Positions 6,548-13,359 of a stretch of 16,738 nucleotides of DNA are shown here, piece by piece. The translations under genes were made by a program, and so were the position numbers. Origin of the DNA: DASZZV01 sp035544835 (GTDB lineage: Bacteria > Acidobacteriota > Thermoanaerobaculia > Gp7-AA8); contig DASZZV010000364.1 in NCBI GenBank assembly GCA_035544835.1, positions 1-16,738 of the forward strand, given 5' to 3'. Under the pieces are notes generated by a model. That model was not told the origin of the DNA. It was given only the letters and a program-made list of their open reading frames with translations, and searched no databases. Within the stretch, counting starts at the first letter, position 1, and every line of letters starts with the position of its first letter.

Positions 6548-7657
6548 ATGAACGACTTAGACGTAGACTTGCTGATCATGAAGCACAAAATCAAGAGCCA
6601 TCCGCCCCTGTCGTCGTTCGCGACGAGCGGTGGCTGAGCCTGCAAGCTGGGTCAGGATGACCTGCGCGCGGTGCTGTCTCAGCTACCGCAAGGCGAAGAC
6701 GAAGGGCTGCTGGTTGGTCACGGCACCAACGACGATGCCGCTGTGCTCAAGATCGACGGCGATCGCGCCATCGTTCAAACCGTCGATTTCTTCACTCCCA
6801 TCGTCGACGACCCCTTTCTGTTCGGATCGATCGCGGCCGCCAACTCCATCTCCGATATCTACGCCATGGGCGCCGAGCCGATCCTCGGGCTGGCCATCGC
6901 CGCGTTCCCAACGGACAAGCTGCCGCTTTCGGTGCTGCAGAAGATTCTGGAGGGAGGGGCGGCCAAGGCGCACGAGGCTGGGTTTCCAATCGGGGGTGGA
7001 CACACCATCATCGACGACGTCCCGAAGTACGGTCTGGCGGTAACGGGAGTCGTCCCGCTCGATCGCGTCGTGCGCAACTCCACGGCGCAGGCCGGCGACA
7101 TTCTCTATCTCACCAAGCCGATCGGAAACGGGATCCTGGTTTCAGCCCATCGGGCCATGACGACCGGTGGACGCATCGCCACCTGGATGCGCCGGGCGCC
7201 TCATCCGAAACTCGATGAGGCCATCGACTGGATGGTGAAATTGAATCGCGATGCCGCCCGGATCATGATCTCGGTCGGCGTCCGTGCGGCCACCGATGTC
7301 ACGGGATATGGCTTGATCGGCCATCTGCTGGAGATGTGCAGGGGAGCCGGCGTCGGCGCACAGCTGTCCTGCGCCGCTGTGCCGGTGCTGCCGGGTGCCC
7401 GAGAGCTTCTCCAACGGGGCTTCGTGCCGGCAGGAACACTTCGGAATGCCGCGGCTTTCCGCAAGTCAGTCGATGTGAAAGCAGCTGACGAGGAGTACAC
7501 GCTGCTGGCCGACGCTCAGACCAGCGGGGGCCTTCTGATGGCCGTTGCTCCCGGGAAGGCACGCTTGTTGGAAGAAGGATTTTCAGAACAACGTCTGCTG
7601 TGTGCCAGGATCGGTGAGGTCAACGACAGAAGTGGCAGGATCGAGCTGGTACCGTAA
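6548..7657 (+). CDS. selD: Selenide, water dikinase, selenoprotein with in-frame UGA (Sec)
   Basis: This enzyme makes selenophosphate from selenide and ATP, the selenium donor for Sec-tRNA and seleno-tRNA synthesis. Reading from ATG 6548 gives SSFATSGG, then UGA at 6635-6637, then ACKLGQDDLRAVLSQLP. This is the SelD active-site motif GG(C/U)xCK, so UGA (codon 30) encodes selenocysteine. The rest is canonical: ATP-binding GTNDDAAVL, QTVDFFTPIVDDP, SISDIYAMGA, GGGHTIID, DVTGYGLIGHL and AQTSGGLL. Length is about 369 residues, normal for SelD. A caller treating UGA as stop would start at GTG 6671 and lose the catalytic residue. The start could also be ATG 6578; neither has a good Shine-Dalgarno. 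No selA, selB or tRNA-Sec is visible nearby. Confidence 0.9.
6646..6667 (+). promoter_or_regulatory. Putative bacterial SECIS element in selD
   Basis: A hairpin lies just after the UGA codon: the stem GGTC/GACC (6650-6653 with 6659-6662) is extended by two G-U pairs and, past one bulged C, by GC/GC. The apical loop is AGGAT, with a G in the first two loop positions. The loop begins 16 nt after the UGA. Position and loop type fit the loose bacterial SECIS rules for SelB binding. The fold was done by eye only. Confidence 0.6.
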
Positions 7658-7710
7658 CGATGACGCGCAGTTGGTTGGCTGAAGCGGCCGGCCTTCGAAG
7701 GAGCATTTCC

Positions 7711-8133
7711 ATGTTGTATTGCCCGACTTGCAAACAGGCCTTTGACGAAGAGAATACCGAGTGCCCGAACGATCACGTCCCTCTCGTGGAGGAGCTTCCA
7801 TATCAGACGATCGAAGGTCCGACCACGACCTGGGTGGAAATCGCCAGTGTCGGCACCGAGGATGAGGCAAATCTGCTCAGAGGATTCCTCGAAGCAGAGG
7901 GGATTCCCTGTCAGGTCGAGTCACTTCGCTTCAGCATGGAACCGATTACGTTTGGAACCATGGGAGACATCCGCGTCTATGTCGCGGCCGATAGTGAGGC
8001 GACCGCGCTGGAACTGCTGAGTGAGCGTCGCGCCGACTACGACCAGATCAAGGGAGAGGAGTCGGTTCTGACGGATGAAGGTCCGGCTGAGATCGACGAC
8101 GAAGCCCAGACTGTTGCCGAAGAGGAGCAATGA
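7711..8133 (+). CDS. Zinc-ribbon protein with DUF2007-like domain
   Basis: The protein has 140 residues. An N-terminal half zinc-ribbon or knuckle is seen as MLYCPTCK (C4, C7) and ECPNDH (C18, possibly H22). Residues about 42-108 resemble the DUF2007 putative signal-transducing domain: the pattern VEIASVGTEDEANLLRGFLE, then EGIPCQVES, then DIRVYVAADS is typical. The tail is acidic. ATG 7711 is chosen because AAGGAG (7698-7703) sits 7 nt upstream; the open frame from 7660 adds residues with no ribosome binding site. A 10-bp palindrome CCTTCGAAGG (7692-7701) overlaps this Shine-Dalgarno. The stop overlaps the next start (ATGA). Precise role unknown; probably regulatory or envelope-related given its partner. 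Confidence 0.82.
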   Translation: MLYCPTCKQAFDEENTECPNDHVPLVEELPYQTIEGPTTTWVEIASVGTEDEANLLRGFLEAEGIPCQVESLRFSMEPITFGTMGDIRVYVAADSEATALELLSERRADYDQIKGEESVLTDEGPAEIDDEAQTVAEEEQ

Positions 8134-8744
8134 GCGACGAGGGCCAGCGCGATCCTGGCGTCGAGCCGGCTGAAGAGCAGGGTCCGCCCGCGGCAAAATT
8201 GCCCGGGTGGGTTGCTCCGGCAATCGGCGTAGCGTTGGTTCTGATGGCTGCGCTGGCCATCTATACGGGCATGCGGTACCGCGGCGCTGGTCTGGGCAGA
8301 CAGCTGATTCCGGAAAGGGTACTCGAGCGTCGCCGCCCACCCGTGCAGCCCTCCACTCCTCCCGGGGAGCCGGAGCCGGGGGCTTCCCGTCAGGGCATCA
8401 GCGGTGGAGTGACGCCGCAGGCAAATCCGATCACGGCGACGGCGCCTCGTATGCAGATCAAGAACGAGGGCTCCGGTCTGATCGGCAGCTCCCGGCTCAA
8501 TGCGCGGCGAGGCGTCAGGTTTCAGGTCGTTCCATCCGATGCGGTGGTCTATGTGAACAACGTCGCCATCGGCTCGGCCAAGCAGTTCTCCACGTCCGAC
8601 GAGGTGTATGACTTTCCGGACGAAGGCAGCTTCACGATCCGGCTCGTGGCCCCCGGGTACCGCGAGGCGGAGTACATCGTAAACGCCGACGCGAGCGCTC
8701 CCGATGAACTGGCGACGATCTCCACAAGGCTGCAAAAAGAGTAA
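8130..8744 (+). CDS. Single-pass membrane protein with PEGA-like domain
   Basis: The protein has 204 residues: an acidic, Pro-rich N-terminus, one transmembrane helix (about 27-47, WVAPAIGVALVLMAALAIYTG), a low-complexity Pro/Gly linker, and a C-terminal PEGA-like beta domain (about 128-195). The last contains RFQVVPSDAVVYVNNVAIGSA and later FTIRLVAPGYREAEY. PEGA domains are usually extracytoplasmic and found in surface-layer or signalling proteins. The 4-nt overlap with the zinc-ribbon gene implies translational coupling. Topology is inferred as N-terminus inside. The target is unknown. Confidence 0.78.
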   Translation: MSDEGQRDPGVEPAEEQGPPAAKLPGWVAPAIGVALVLMAALAIYTGMRYRGAGLGRQLIPERVLERRRPPVQPSTPPGEPEPGASRQGISGGVTPQANPITATAPRMQIKNEGSGLIGSSRLNARRGVRFQVVPSDAVVYVNNVAIGSAKQFSTSDEVYDFPDEGSFTIRLVAPGYREAEYIVNADASAPDELATISTRLQKE

Positions 8745-8776
8745 CGACGAATTTTGCGACGGGACCGGAGCAGATT

Positions 8777-8899
8777 TGTCATCCCGAGCCGCAGCGAGGG
8801 ATCTGGGTGGTGGCCCTTCCGTCCCGCTGCCCGCGAACATTTTCGATTGCCGAAGGCGTAGGCCCCCGCCCAGATCCCTCGCTGCGGCTCGGGATGACA
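8777..8899. repeat. Palindromic intergenic element, family E
   Basis: The element has 31-bp perfect terminal inverted repeats (8777-8807 and 8869-8899) beginning TGTCATCCCGAGC. The match continues inward with two mismatches, to about 40 bp. Sequences of the TGTCATCCCGAGC type are widespread intergenic repeats in several bacterial phyla. A related but interrupted fragment lies at 16626-16667. The near-perfect arms suggest recent insertion or gene conversion between arms. No target-site duplication is obvious. Confidence 0.88.
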
Positions 8900-8920
8900 C
8901 CCGTCATTTTCCCCTATAAG
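8894..8920 (+). promoter_or_regulatory. Possible sigma70-type promoter for xseB, partly inside repeat
   Basis: ATGACA (8894-8899, 5 of 6 to TTGACA) and TATAAG (8915-8920, 5 of 6 to TATAAT) are separated by 15 nt, shorter than the 17-nt optimum. The -35 is the last six bases of the family E repeat arm. The predicted transcript would start about 65 nt before xseB. Confidence 0.3.
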
Positions 8921-8945
8921 AGACCCCAGGCGCGGCCTCTTCCTT

Positions 8946-8973
8946 TCTCAATTCTCAATTCTCAATTCCCAAT
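8946..8973 (+). repeat. Heptanucleotide tandem repeat, TCTCAAT x3 plus TCCCAAT
   Basis: Four uninterrupted 7-bp units, the last with one change, lie 20 bp before the xseB start. This is a microsatellite-like repeat of the STRR type. A second, unrelated heptamer array lies at 10227-10275. The copy number could vary by slippage and would change the 5' untranslated region of xseB. Confidence 0.9.
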
Positions 8974-8993
8974 TCGCTGTATATTCACCCGCC

Positions 8994-9299
8994 ATGGCGC
9001 GCCTCCGCGGAAATGAGTTCGAAAAGTCCTTTCAGCAGCTCGAGAAGATCGTACAACGTCTGGAGGGGGAAGAGCTCTCGCTCGATGAATCGCTCCGTCT
9101 GTTCGAGGAGGGAATCGGACTCTCTCGCTTCTGCCATCAGAAGCTGGAGGAAGTGGAGAAGAAGATCGAGTTGATCCTCGCTGACGCCAAAGGGCAGCCG
9201 GTCACACGACCTTTCGAAGAGGACGCTGAGGAGAAGGCCCTCGTGCCAGAACCTGAACCGGAATCGGATGACGACAGTGACGACGACGTCCCTTTCTGA
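8994..9299 (+). CDS. xseB: Exodeoxyribonuclease VII small subunit
   Basis: This 101-residue protein associates in several copies with XseA to degrade single-stranded DNA. The diagnostic segment is FEKSFQQLEKIVQRLEGEELSLDESLRLFEEGIGLSRFCHQKLEEVEKKI (residues 9-58, quoted here in part: EKIVQRLEGEELSLDESL). It has a long acidic C-terminal tail (DDDSDDDVPF) beyond the usual ~80 residues. xseA is not in the window. The end overlaps the probable ispA start by 32 bp, so the genes are co-transcribed. xseB before ispA and dxs is a common bacterial order. Confidence 0.94.
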   Translation: MARLRGNEFEKSFQQLEKIVQRLEGEELSLDESLRLFEEGIGLSRFCHQKLEEVEKKIELILADAKGQPVTRPFEEDAEEKALVPEPEPESDDDSDDDVPF

Positions 9300-10221
9300 T
9301 CAGCGCGGCGGCTCGGCCAGCCTGGCCGGGCTCCACGAGTATCTGAAGGATCGCCGCGAGCGCGTGGACAAGGCTCTCGACCGATGGCTGACGCCTGCCG
9401 CAACACCGCCTGCAGTGATCCACGAGGCCATGCGCTACTCGGTGCTGGCTGGTGGAAAGAGGATTCGTCCGATTCTGGCGATCGCCGCCGCCGAGGCCTG
9501 TGGCCATGACAGCGAGCCCTTTCTCAAGGCTTTCTGCGCATTGGAGCTGATTCACACCTACTCGCTCGTGCATGACGATCTTCCGGCAATCGACAACGAC
9601 GATCTGCGCCGCGGGCGGAAGACCGCTCACATCGTGTTCGGGGAGGCCATGGCAATCCTGGCCGGCGATGCGCTCCTCACGGAGGCCTTTTCCTGGCTGG
9701 CCGAGTTGCTTCCCGTGCCGGCTGAACGCCAGCTTCGAGCGGTGAGAGCGGTGGCGGAAGCGGTCGACTCGAAAGGGATGATTGGCGGACAGGTCGCCGA
9801 CATTGAGTCCGAAAGGCTTGGCAGCGACCAACAGGTCAACCGCGGCGAGCTGCTCGATTTCATTCACCGCAACAAGACCGGACGCCTACTCACAGCCTCG
9901 GTCGTCCTCGGCGGCATTCTCGCCGGGGCGTCGGAAGAAACGCTGGTAGACCTGCAGAGCTATGGCGAATCGGTCGGGCTGTCGTTCCAGATCATCGATG
10001 ACCTTCTCGATGAAGAAGAAACGGCGGAGACGCTCGGGAAGACGGCCGGCAAGGATCTCGCTCAGGGAAAGCTCACCTTCCCCGCAGTCTACGGAGCGTC
10101 GGAAGCGAGGGAGCGGGCCGCCTTTCTGCTCGACAACGCTCTTGCCAGCGCTGATAAGATCCGCGGTGGGCTGAACTATCTGGGGCCGATCGCCCGTTAT
10201 CTGTGCGAACGAAGGTCTTGA
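9268..10221 (+). CDS. ispA: Polyprenyl (geranyl/farnesyl) diphosphate synthase
   Basis: This 317-residue cytosolic prenyltransferase condenses IPP with allylic diphosphates. The first Asp-rich motif is HDDLPAIDNDDLRRG and the second is FQIIDDLLDEEE. Also seen are LAGGKRIRP, the IPP-binding region, and GKDLAQGKLTFP. The FARM region, with the DDLPAIDNDD spacing, is typical of short-chain bacterial FPP/GGPP synthases; chain length cannot be fixed by eye. ATG 9268 is the only start that keeps the LHEYLKDRRERVDKAL helix typical of the family; GTG 9364 is shorter. It lies inside the acidic tail of xseB. Next comes dxs, its supplier in the MEP pathway. Confidence 0.93.
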   Translation: MTTVTTTSLSDQRGGSASLAGLHEYLKDRRERVDKALDRWLTPAATPPAVIHEAMRYSVLAGGKRIRPILAIAAAEACGHDSEPFLKAFCALELIHTYSLVHDDLPAIDNDDLRRGRKTAHIVFGEAMAILAGDALLTEAFSWLAELLPVPAERQLRAVRAVAEAVDSKGMIGGQVADIESERLGSDQQVNRGELLDFIHRNKTGRLLTASVVLGGILAGASEETLVDLQSYGESVGLSFQIIDDLLDEEETAETLGKTAGKDLAQGKLTFPAVYGASEARERAAFLLDNALASADKIRGGLNYLGPIARYLCERRS

Positions 10222-10226
10222 GAGGC

Positions 10227-10275
10227 AGCTTTTAGCTTCTAGCTTTTAGCTTTTAGCTTTTAGCTTCTAGCTTCT
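10227..10275 (+). repeat. Heptanucleotide tandem repeat, AGCTTYT x7
   Basis: Seven contiguous 7-bp units, AGCTTTT or AGCTTCT, lie 5 bp after the ispA stop and 40 bp before dxs. The order of T and C variants is T C T T T C C at the sixth base. This is an STRR-like microsatellite. It lies in the gap between two genes of one pathway and might be a hot spot for length change. Confidence 0.95.
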
Positions 10276-10315
10276 AGAGGATACTAATGCGGACAGCCCA
10301 GCGATAGGAAGTGCA

Positions 10316-12229
10316 ATGCCAAGGTTACTCGACTCGATTGATACGCCTCACGACCTGCGAAAGCTGGATCGCAGCGCACTTCCTCAGGTCGCGCAGGAGA
10401 TCCGCGATCAGATCATCGACGTCGTTTCTCAGCTCGGCGGACATTTCGGTGGGAATCTCGGCATTGTCGAGCTCACCCTGGCACTCCACTACGTGTTCGA
10501 TACCCCCAGGGATCAACTGGTGTTCGACACCGGCCATCAGAGTTACCCGCACAAACTGATCACCGGCCGCCGCGATACTTTTCACACCATTCGCCAGCAC
10601 AACGGGATCTCCGGGTTCTGTAAGCGCGAGGAGTCCATTTACGACGTCTTCAACGCCGGGCATGCCTCAACCTCGATCTCTGCGGCGGTCGGAATCGCCG
10701 TTGCGCGTGATTTCCGAAAGGAAGATTACAGAGTGGTGGCGGTCATTGGTGACGGCGCCCTGTCGGGCGGTCTGGCCTTCGAGGGTTTGAATCAGGCTGG
10801 GCATCTCAAGCGGCGCCTGACTCTGATCCTGAATGACAACGACATGTCGATCTCGACCAACGTCGGCGCCATCTCCGGCTATTTGAATCAGATCATCAAG
10901 GGACAGCGGTACAACGCCCTCAAGGATCTTGCTCGCGGCGTCATGGATCGTATTCCGCTGGTCGGCGGCAAGATTCACGAGGTGGCGCGCGACGTCGAGG
11001 ATCTCCTCAAGCACATGGTTGTGCCGGGGACTCTTTTCGAGGAGCTGGGTTTCAAGTATCTCGGCCCCTATGACGGCCACGATCTGAAGACCCTTATCGA
11101 TGTCCTCGAGGAATGGAAGGGCTACAACGGGCCGGTTCTGATCCATGTGATCACGAAAAAGGGCAAAGGATACTCACCGGCCGAGAACAAACCGATCTGG
11201 TCCCATGGTGTCACGCCGTTCGATATCGTTTCCGGTGAGGTTCACAAAGGGACCAAGGTTCAGGCGCCCAGCTACACGGCCGTTTTCGGCGACACCCTGA
11301 TCGAACTGGCCAGGCGGGACGAGAAGATCGTTGCCGTCACGGCCGCGATGCCGGAGGGCACGGGGCTGGATCGGTTCGCAAAAGTGTTCCCCGAGCGCAT
11401 GTTCGACGTCGGTATCGCCGAGGAGCATGCCGTGACATTCAGTGGCGGAATGGCGACCCAGGGAATGAAGCCGGTGGCGGCGATTTACTCGACGTTCCTG
11501 CAGCGAGCCTTCGATCAGGTCTTTCACGACGTCGCCATCATGGATCTGCCGGTGGTCTTCGCGCTCGACCGTGCCGGGATCGCAGGTGCCGATGGTCCGA
11601 CTCATCATGGATTGTACGACCTGGCTTACATGCGCATCTTTCCGAACATGGTGTGCATGGCTCCAAAGGATGAGAACGAGTTGCGGCACATGGTCAAGAC
11701 CGCCTTCGAGACTGGTCATCCGACCTCACTCCGCTATCCGCGTGGCAATGGCTTTGGCGTCGCTATGGACCCTGAGCTCCGCTCGCTCCCGATCGGAAAG
11801 GGTGAAGTGATGCGCGAGGGTAAAGACGCCGTGATCTTCGCTATCGGAGGCGAGGTTTGGCCTGCGTATCACGCCGCTGAAAAGCTGAGTGGCGAAGGAA
11901 TCGAGGTCGCGGTGATCAACGCTCGGTTCATCAAGCCCCTCGACGATGAGCTGATCCTGCGTTACTGCAAGCCGGGCGCGCGGGTCATTACCGTAGAAGA
12001 GGGCGGGCTGGCCGGTGGATTCGGCTCGGCAATCATGGAGCGTGTCCAGGAGTTGAAAATCGGAGGCGTCGAATTCGAGCGTATCGGCATCCCCGACGTC
12101 TATGTTCATCACGGCACGCAGGATGTACTCCGCGCCGAATTCGATCTCCTGACTGAGGGAATCGCCGCGCGGGTGAAGCAGTTCGTGGCTCCTGGCGAGA
12201 ACGTACGCCGGGCAGCCTCGATCCGTTGA
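10316..12229 (+). CDS. dxs: 1-deoxy-D-xylulose-5-phosphate synthase
   Basis: This 637-residue TPP-dependent enzyme condenses pyruvate and glyceraldehyde 3-phosphate, the first and often rate-limiting step of the MEP isoprenoid pathway. Visible are GGHFGGNLGIVELTLALH, DTGHQSYPHK (71-80), NAGHAST (113-119), the TPP/Mg site GDGALSGG (145-152) with NDNDMSI (173-179), and the transketolase-like part with GIAEEHAVTFSGGMA and DRAGIAGADGPTHHG. The C-terminal transketolase domain is complete. AGGA (10306-10309) supports the ATG. It probably supplies ispA, whose gene lies upstream on the same strand; the gap between them holds the heptamer repeat. Confidence 0.97.
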   Translation: MPRLLDSIDTPHDLRKLDRSALPQVAQEIRDQIIDVVSQLGGHFGGNLGIVELTLALHYVFDTPRDQLVFDTGHQSYPHKLITGRRDTFHTIRQHNGISGFCKREESIYDVFNAGHASTSISAAVGIAVARDFRKEDYRVVAVIGDGALSGGLAFEGLNQAGHLKRRLTLILNDNDMSISTNVGAISGYLNQIIKGQRYNALKDLARGVMDRIPLVGGKIHEVARDVEDLLKHMVVPGTLFEELGFKYLGPYDGHDLKTLIDVLEEWKGYNGPVLIHVITKKGKGYSPAENKPIWSHGVTPFDIVSGEVHKGTKVQAPSYTAVFGDTLIELARRDEKIVAVTAAMPEGTGLDRFAKVFPERMFDVGIAEEHAVTFSGGMATQGMKPVAAIYSTFLQRAFDQVFHDVAIMDLPVVFALDRAGIAGADGPTHHGLYDLAYMRIFPNMVCMAPKDENELRHMVKTAFETGHPTSLRYPRGNGFGVAMDPELRSLPIGKGEVMREGKDAVIFAIGGEVWPAYHAAEKLSGEGIEVAVINARFIKPLDDELILRYCKPGARVITVEEGGLAGGFGSAIMERVQELKIGGVEFERIGIPDVYVHHGTQDVLRAEFDLLTEGIAARVKQFVAPGENVRRAASIR

Positions 12230-12263
12230 AGACCGGCCAACCGACGACGCGGGCCTTCGCGGC

Positions 12264-12348
12264 CGTAGGGACGCGCAGCTGCGCGTCCGGCACCCAGCGC
12301 CGTATCGACAACGAAACGGGTACCGGCCGCCCGCCGTGCAGCCCTACG
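12264..12348. repeat. REP-like palindromic element, family F (right arm diverged)
   Basis: The left arm is CGTAG, then a perfect 20-bp palindrome GGACGCGCAGCTGCGCGTCC (12269-12288; stem GGACGCGC with loop AGCT). The right end is CCCTACG (12342-12348), the inverse of the left CGTAGGG, but its hairpin has diverged (GGCCGC ... GCAGCC with a mismatch). A GTAG tetranucleotide at the foot of a palindrome, in inverted pairs, is the classic REP/BIME layout recognised by RAYT (TnpA-REP) enzymes. The match is structural and no RAYT gene is present. Confidence 0.6.
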
Positions 12349-12393
12349 TCGCGTACGCTTCGTCGCCGGTCGGGTTCGCCAAGATCGGCCTCT

Positions 12394-12512
12394 GCGTGGC
12401 ACAGGCACTCTTGCCTGTGTGTCGGCCGTCGAGGCCGAGCTCCCCTGTGGATCGTCGCAGGAACGCCGCGGCTCGACGCCGCGGCACACAGGCAAGAGTG
12501 CCTGTGCCACAC
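12394..12512. repeat. Palindromic intergenic element, family A copy 2
   Basis: This is the second copy of the element at 1741-1863, with 26-bp perfect terminal inverted repeats (12396-12421 and 12485-12510). Hairpin 1 is unchanged. The right hairpin 2 is GCCGCGGC / loop TCGAC / GCCGCGGC (12465-12485), so the A-T pair of copy 1 is a G-C pair here. It shares the 356-bp dxs-tlyA gap with family F; the rest of the gap (12349-12393 and 12513-12585) holds nothing I recognise. Confidence 0.9.
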
Positions 12513-12585
12513 GGATGCCCCGCGCACACGTCGCAACGAAGCAGACAGGCTGCGATCCGCTTCCGCAGCAGAAACGGTTTGAAAA

Positions 12586-13329
12586 ATGCGGGTTAGGAAA
12601 CTCCGCCTCGATCTCGCACTGGTGGAGCGTGGACTGGTCGACTCCCGGAGTAAGGCGCAGTCGCTGATCATGGCCCGGCGCATCACCGTGAACGGCGTCA
12701 TCGCCGCTAAGGCCGGGCAGACTCTTGCAGAAGATGACGAGTTGGCGGTGACGGAGCTCGAGCATCCCTGGGTTGGCCGCGGCGGAATGAAGCTGTCCGG
12801 AGCGGTGAAGCATTTCGGGCTTTCGCTGCAGGGGCTGACTTGCGCAGACATCGGCGCTTCGACGGGAGGATTCACCGACGTGATGCTCGAGAACGGCGCC
12901 GCGAAGGTCTATGCAATCGACGTCGGCTATGGGCAACTCGATCAATCTCTGCGCAATGATCCTCGCGTCACCAATCGCGAGAAAGTGAATGCGCGATACC
13001 TGCAGCCAGCGGATTTCGACGAGCCGATCGATTTCGTCTCCATCGACGTCTCGTTCATTTCGCTTCGCTACATCATCCCCGTTCTGCCACCTCTTCTCCG
13101 CTGTGGCGGTGAAGTCGTCGCTCTGATCAAGCCTCAGTTCGAGGTGGGTCGTGAAGAGGTTGGCAAGGGTGGAATCGTGCGCGACGAAGCGCAGCGTCGT
13201 CAAGTAGTTGACGGAATCGTCGCCTTTGCCGGGGAGCAGGGTTTCGAAGTCATTGGCACGATGGCCAGCCCGATCAAGGGAGCTGAGGGAAACGTCGAGT
13301 TTCTGATGTACGCGCGACTGGGGAAGTAG
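12586..13329 (+). CDS. tlyA: TlyA-family rRNA (cytidine-2'-O)-methyltransferase
   Basis: This 247-residue cytosolic SAM-dependent methyltransferase modifies 16S and/or 23S rRNA; it is often annotated as hemolysin. The N-terminal S4 RNA-binding domain spans about 1-60 (RLDLALVERGLVDSRSKAQ). The linker is VGRGGMKLSGA, followed by the FtsJ-like domain with SAM motif ADIGASTGGFTDV (87-99). The catalytic K-D-K-E tetrad is K69, D154 (SIDVSF), K182 (IKPQFE) and E238 (GNVEF). All key residues are present. The ribosome binding site before ATG 12586 is weak. Convergent with purD, 30 bp apart. Confidence 0.95.
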   Translation: MRVRKLRLDLALVERGLVDSRSKAQSLIMARRITVNGVIAAKAGQTLAEDDELAVTELEHPWVGRGGMKLSGAVKHFGLSLQGLTCADIGASTGGFTDVMLENGAAKVYAIDVGYGQLDQSLRNDPRVTNREKVNARYLQPADFDEPIDFVSIDVSFISLRYIIPVLPPLLRCGGEVVALIKPQFEVGREEVGKGGIVRDEAQRRQVVDGIVAFAGEQGFEVIGTMASPIKGAEGNVEFLMYARLGK

Positions 13330-13347
13330 CCGGAGCGTCGCTCCGGG
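13330..13347. terminator. Hairpin between convergent tlyA and purD
   Basis: A 7-bp GC stem CCGGAGC / GTC / GCTCCGG directly follows the tlyA stop and lies 13 bp from the purD stop. It may be a bidirectional terminator, but there is no U-tract on either strand. It could equally be the remnant of a palindromic repeat like the others here. Confidence 0.4.
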
Positions 13348-13359
13348 TGCCACGCTTGC

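Noticed and set aside
6635..6637. In-frame UGA read as a nonsense mutation making selD a pseudogene
   Set aside because: The UGA falls exactly at the catalytic Sec/Cys column of SelD, conserved residues continue on both sides, and a SECIS-like hairpin follows.
10227..10275. CRISPR-like array
   Set aside because: The units are 7 bp with no spacers; this is a tandem microsatellite.
12226..12582. 118-codon open frame in the dxs-tlyA gap
   Set aside because: It is composed of the two palindromic elements and starts within 4 bp of the dxs end; the peptide is repeat-derived.
13330..13347. Rho-independent terminator after tlyA
   Set aside because: The stem is good but there is no U-tract on either strand, so it is listed only as a low-confidence hairpin.
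12109..13353. 414-codon minus-strand open frame over tlyA and element A copy 2
   Set aside because: It is antisense to conserved tlyA and reads through a palindromic repeat; no domain is visible.
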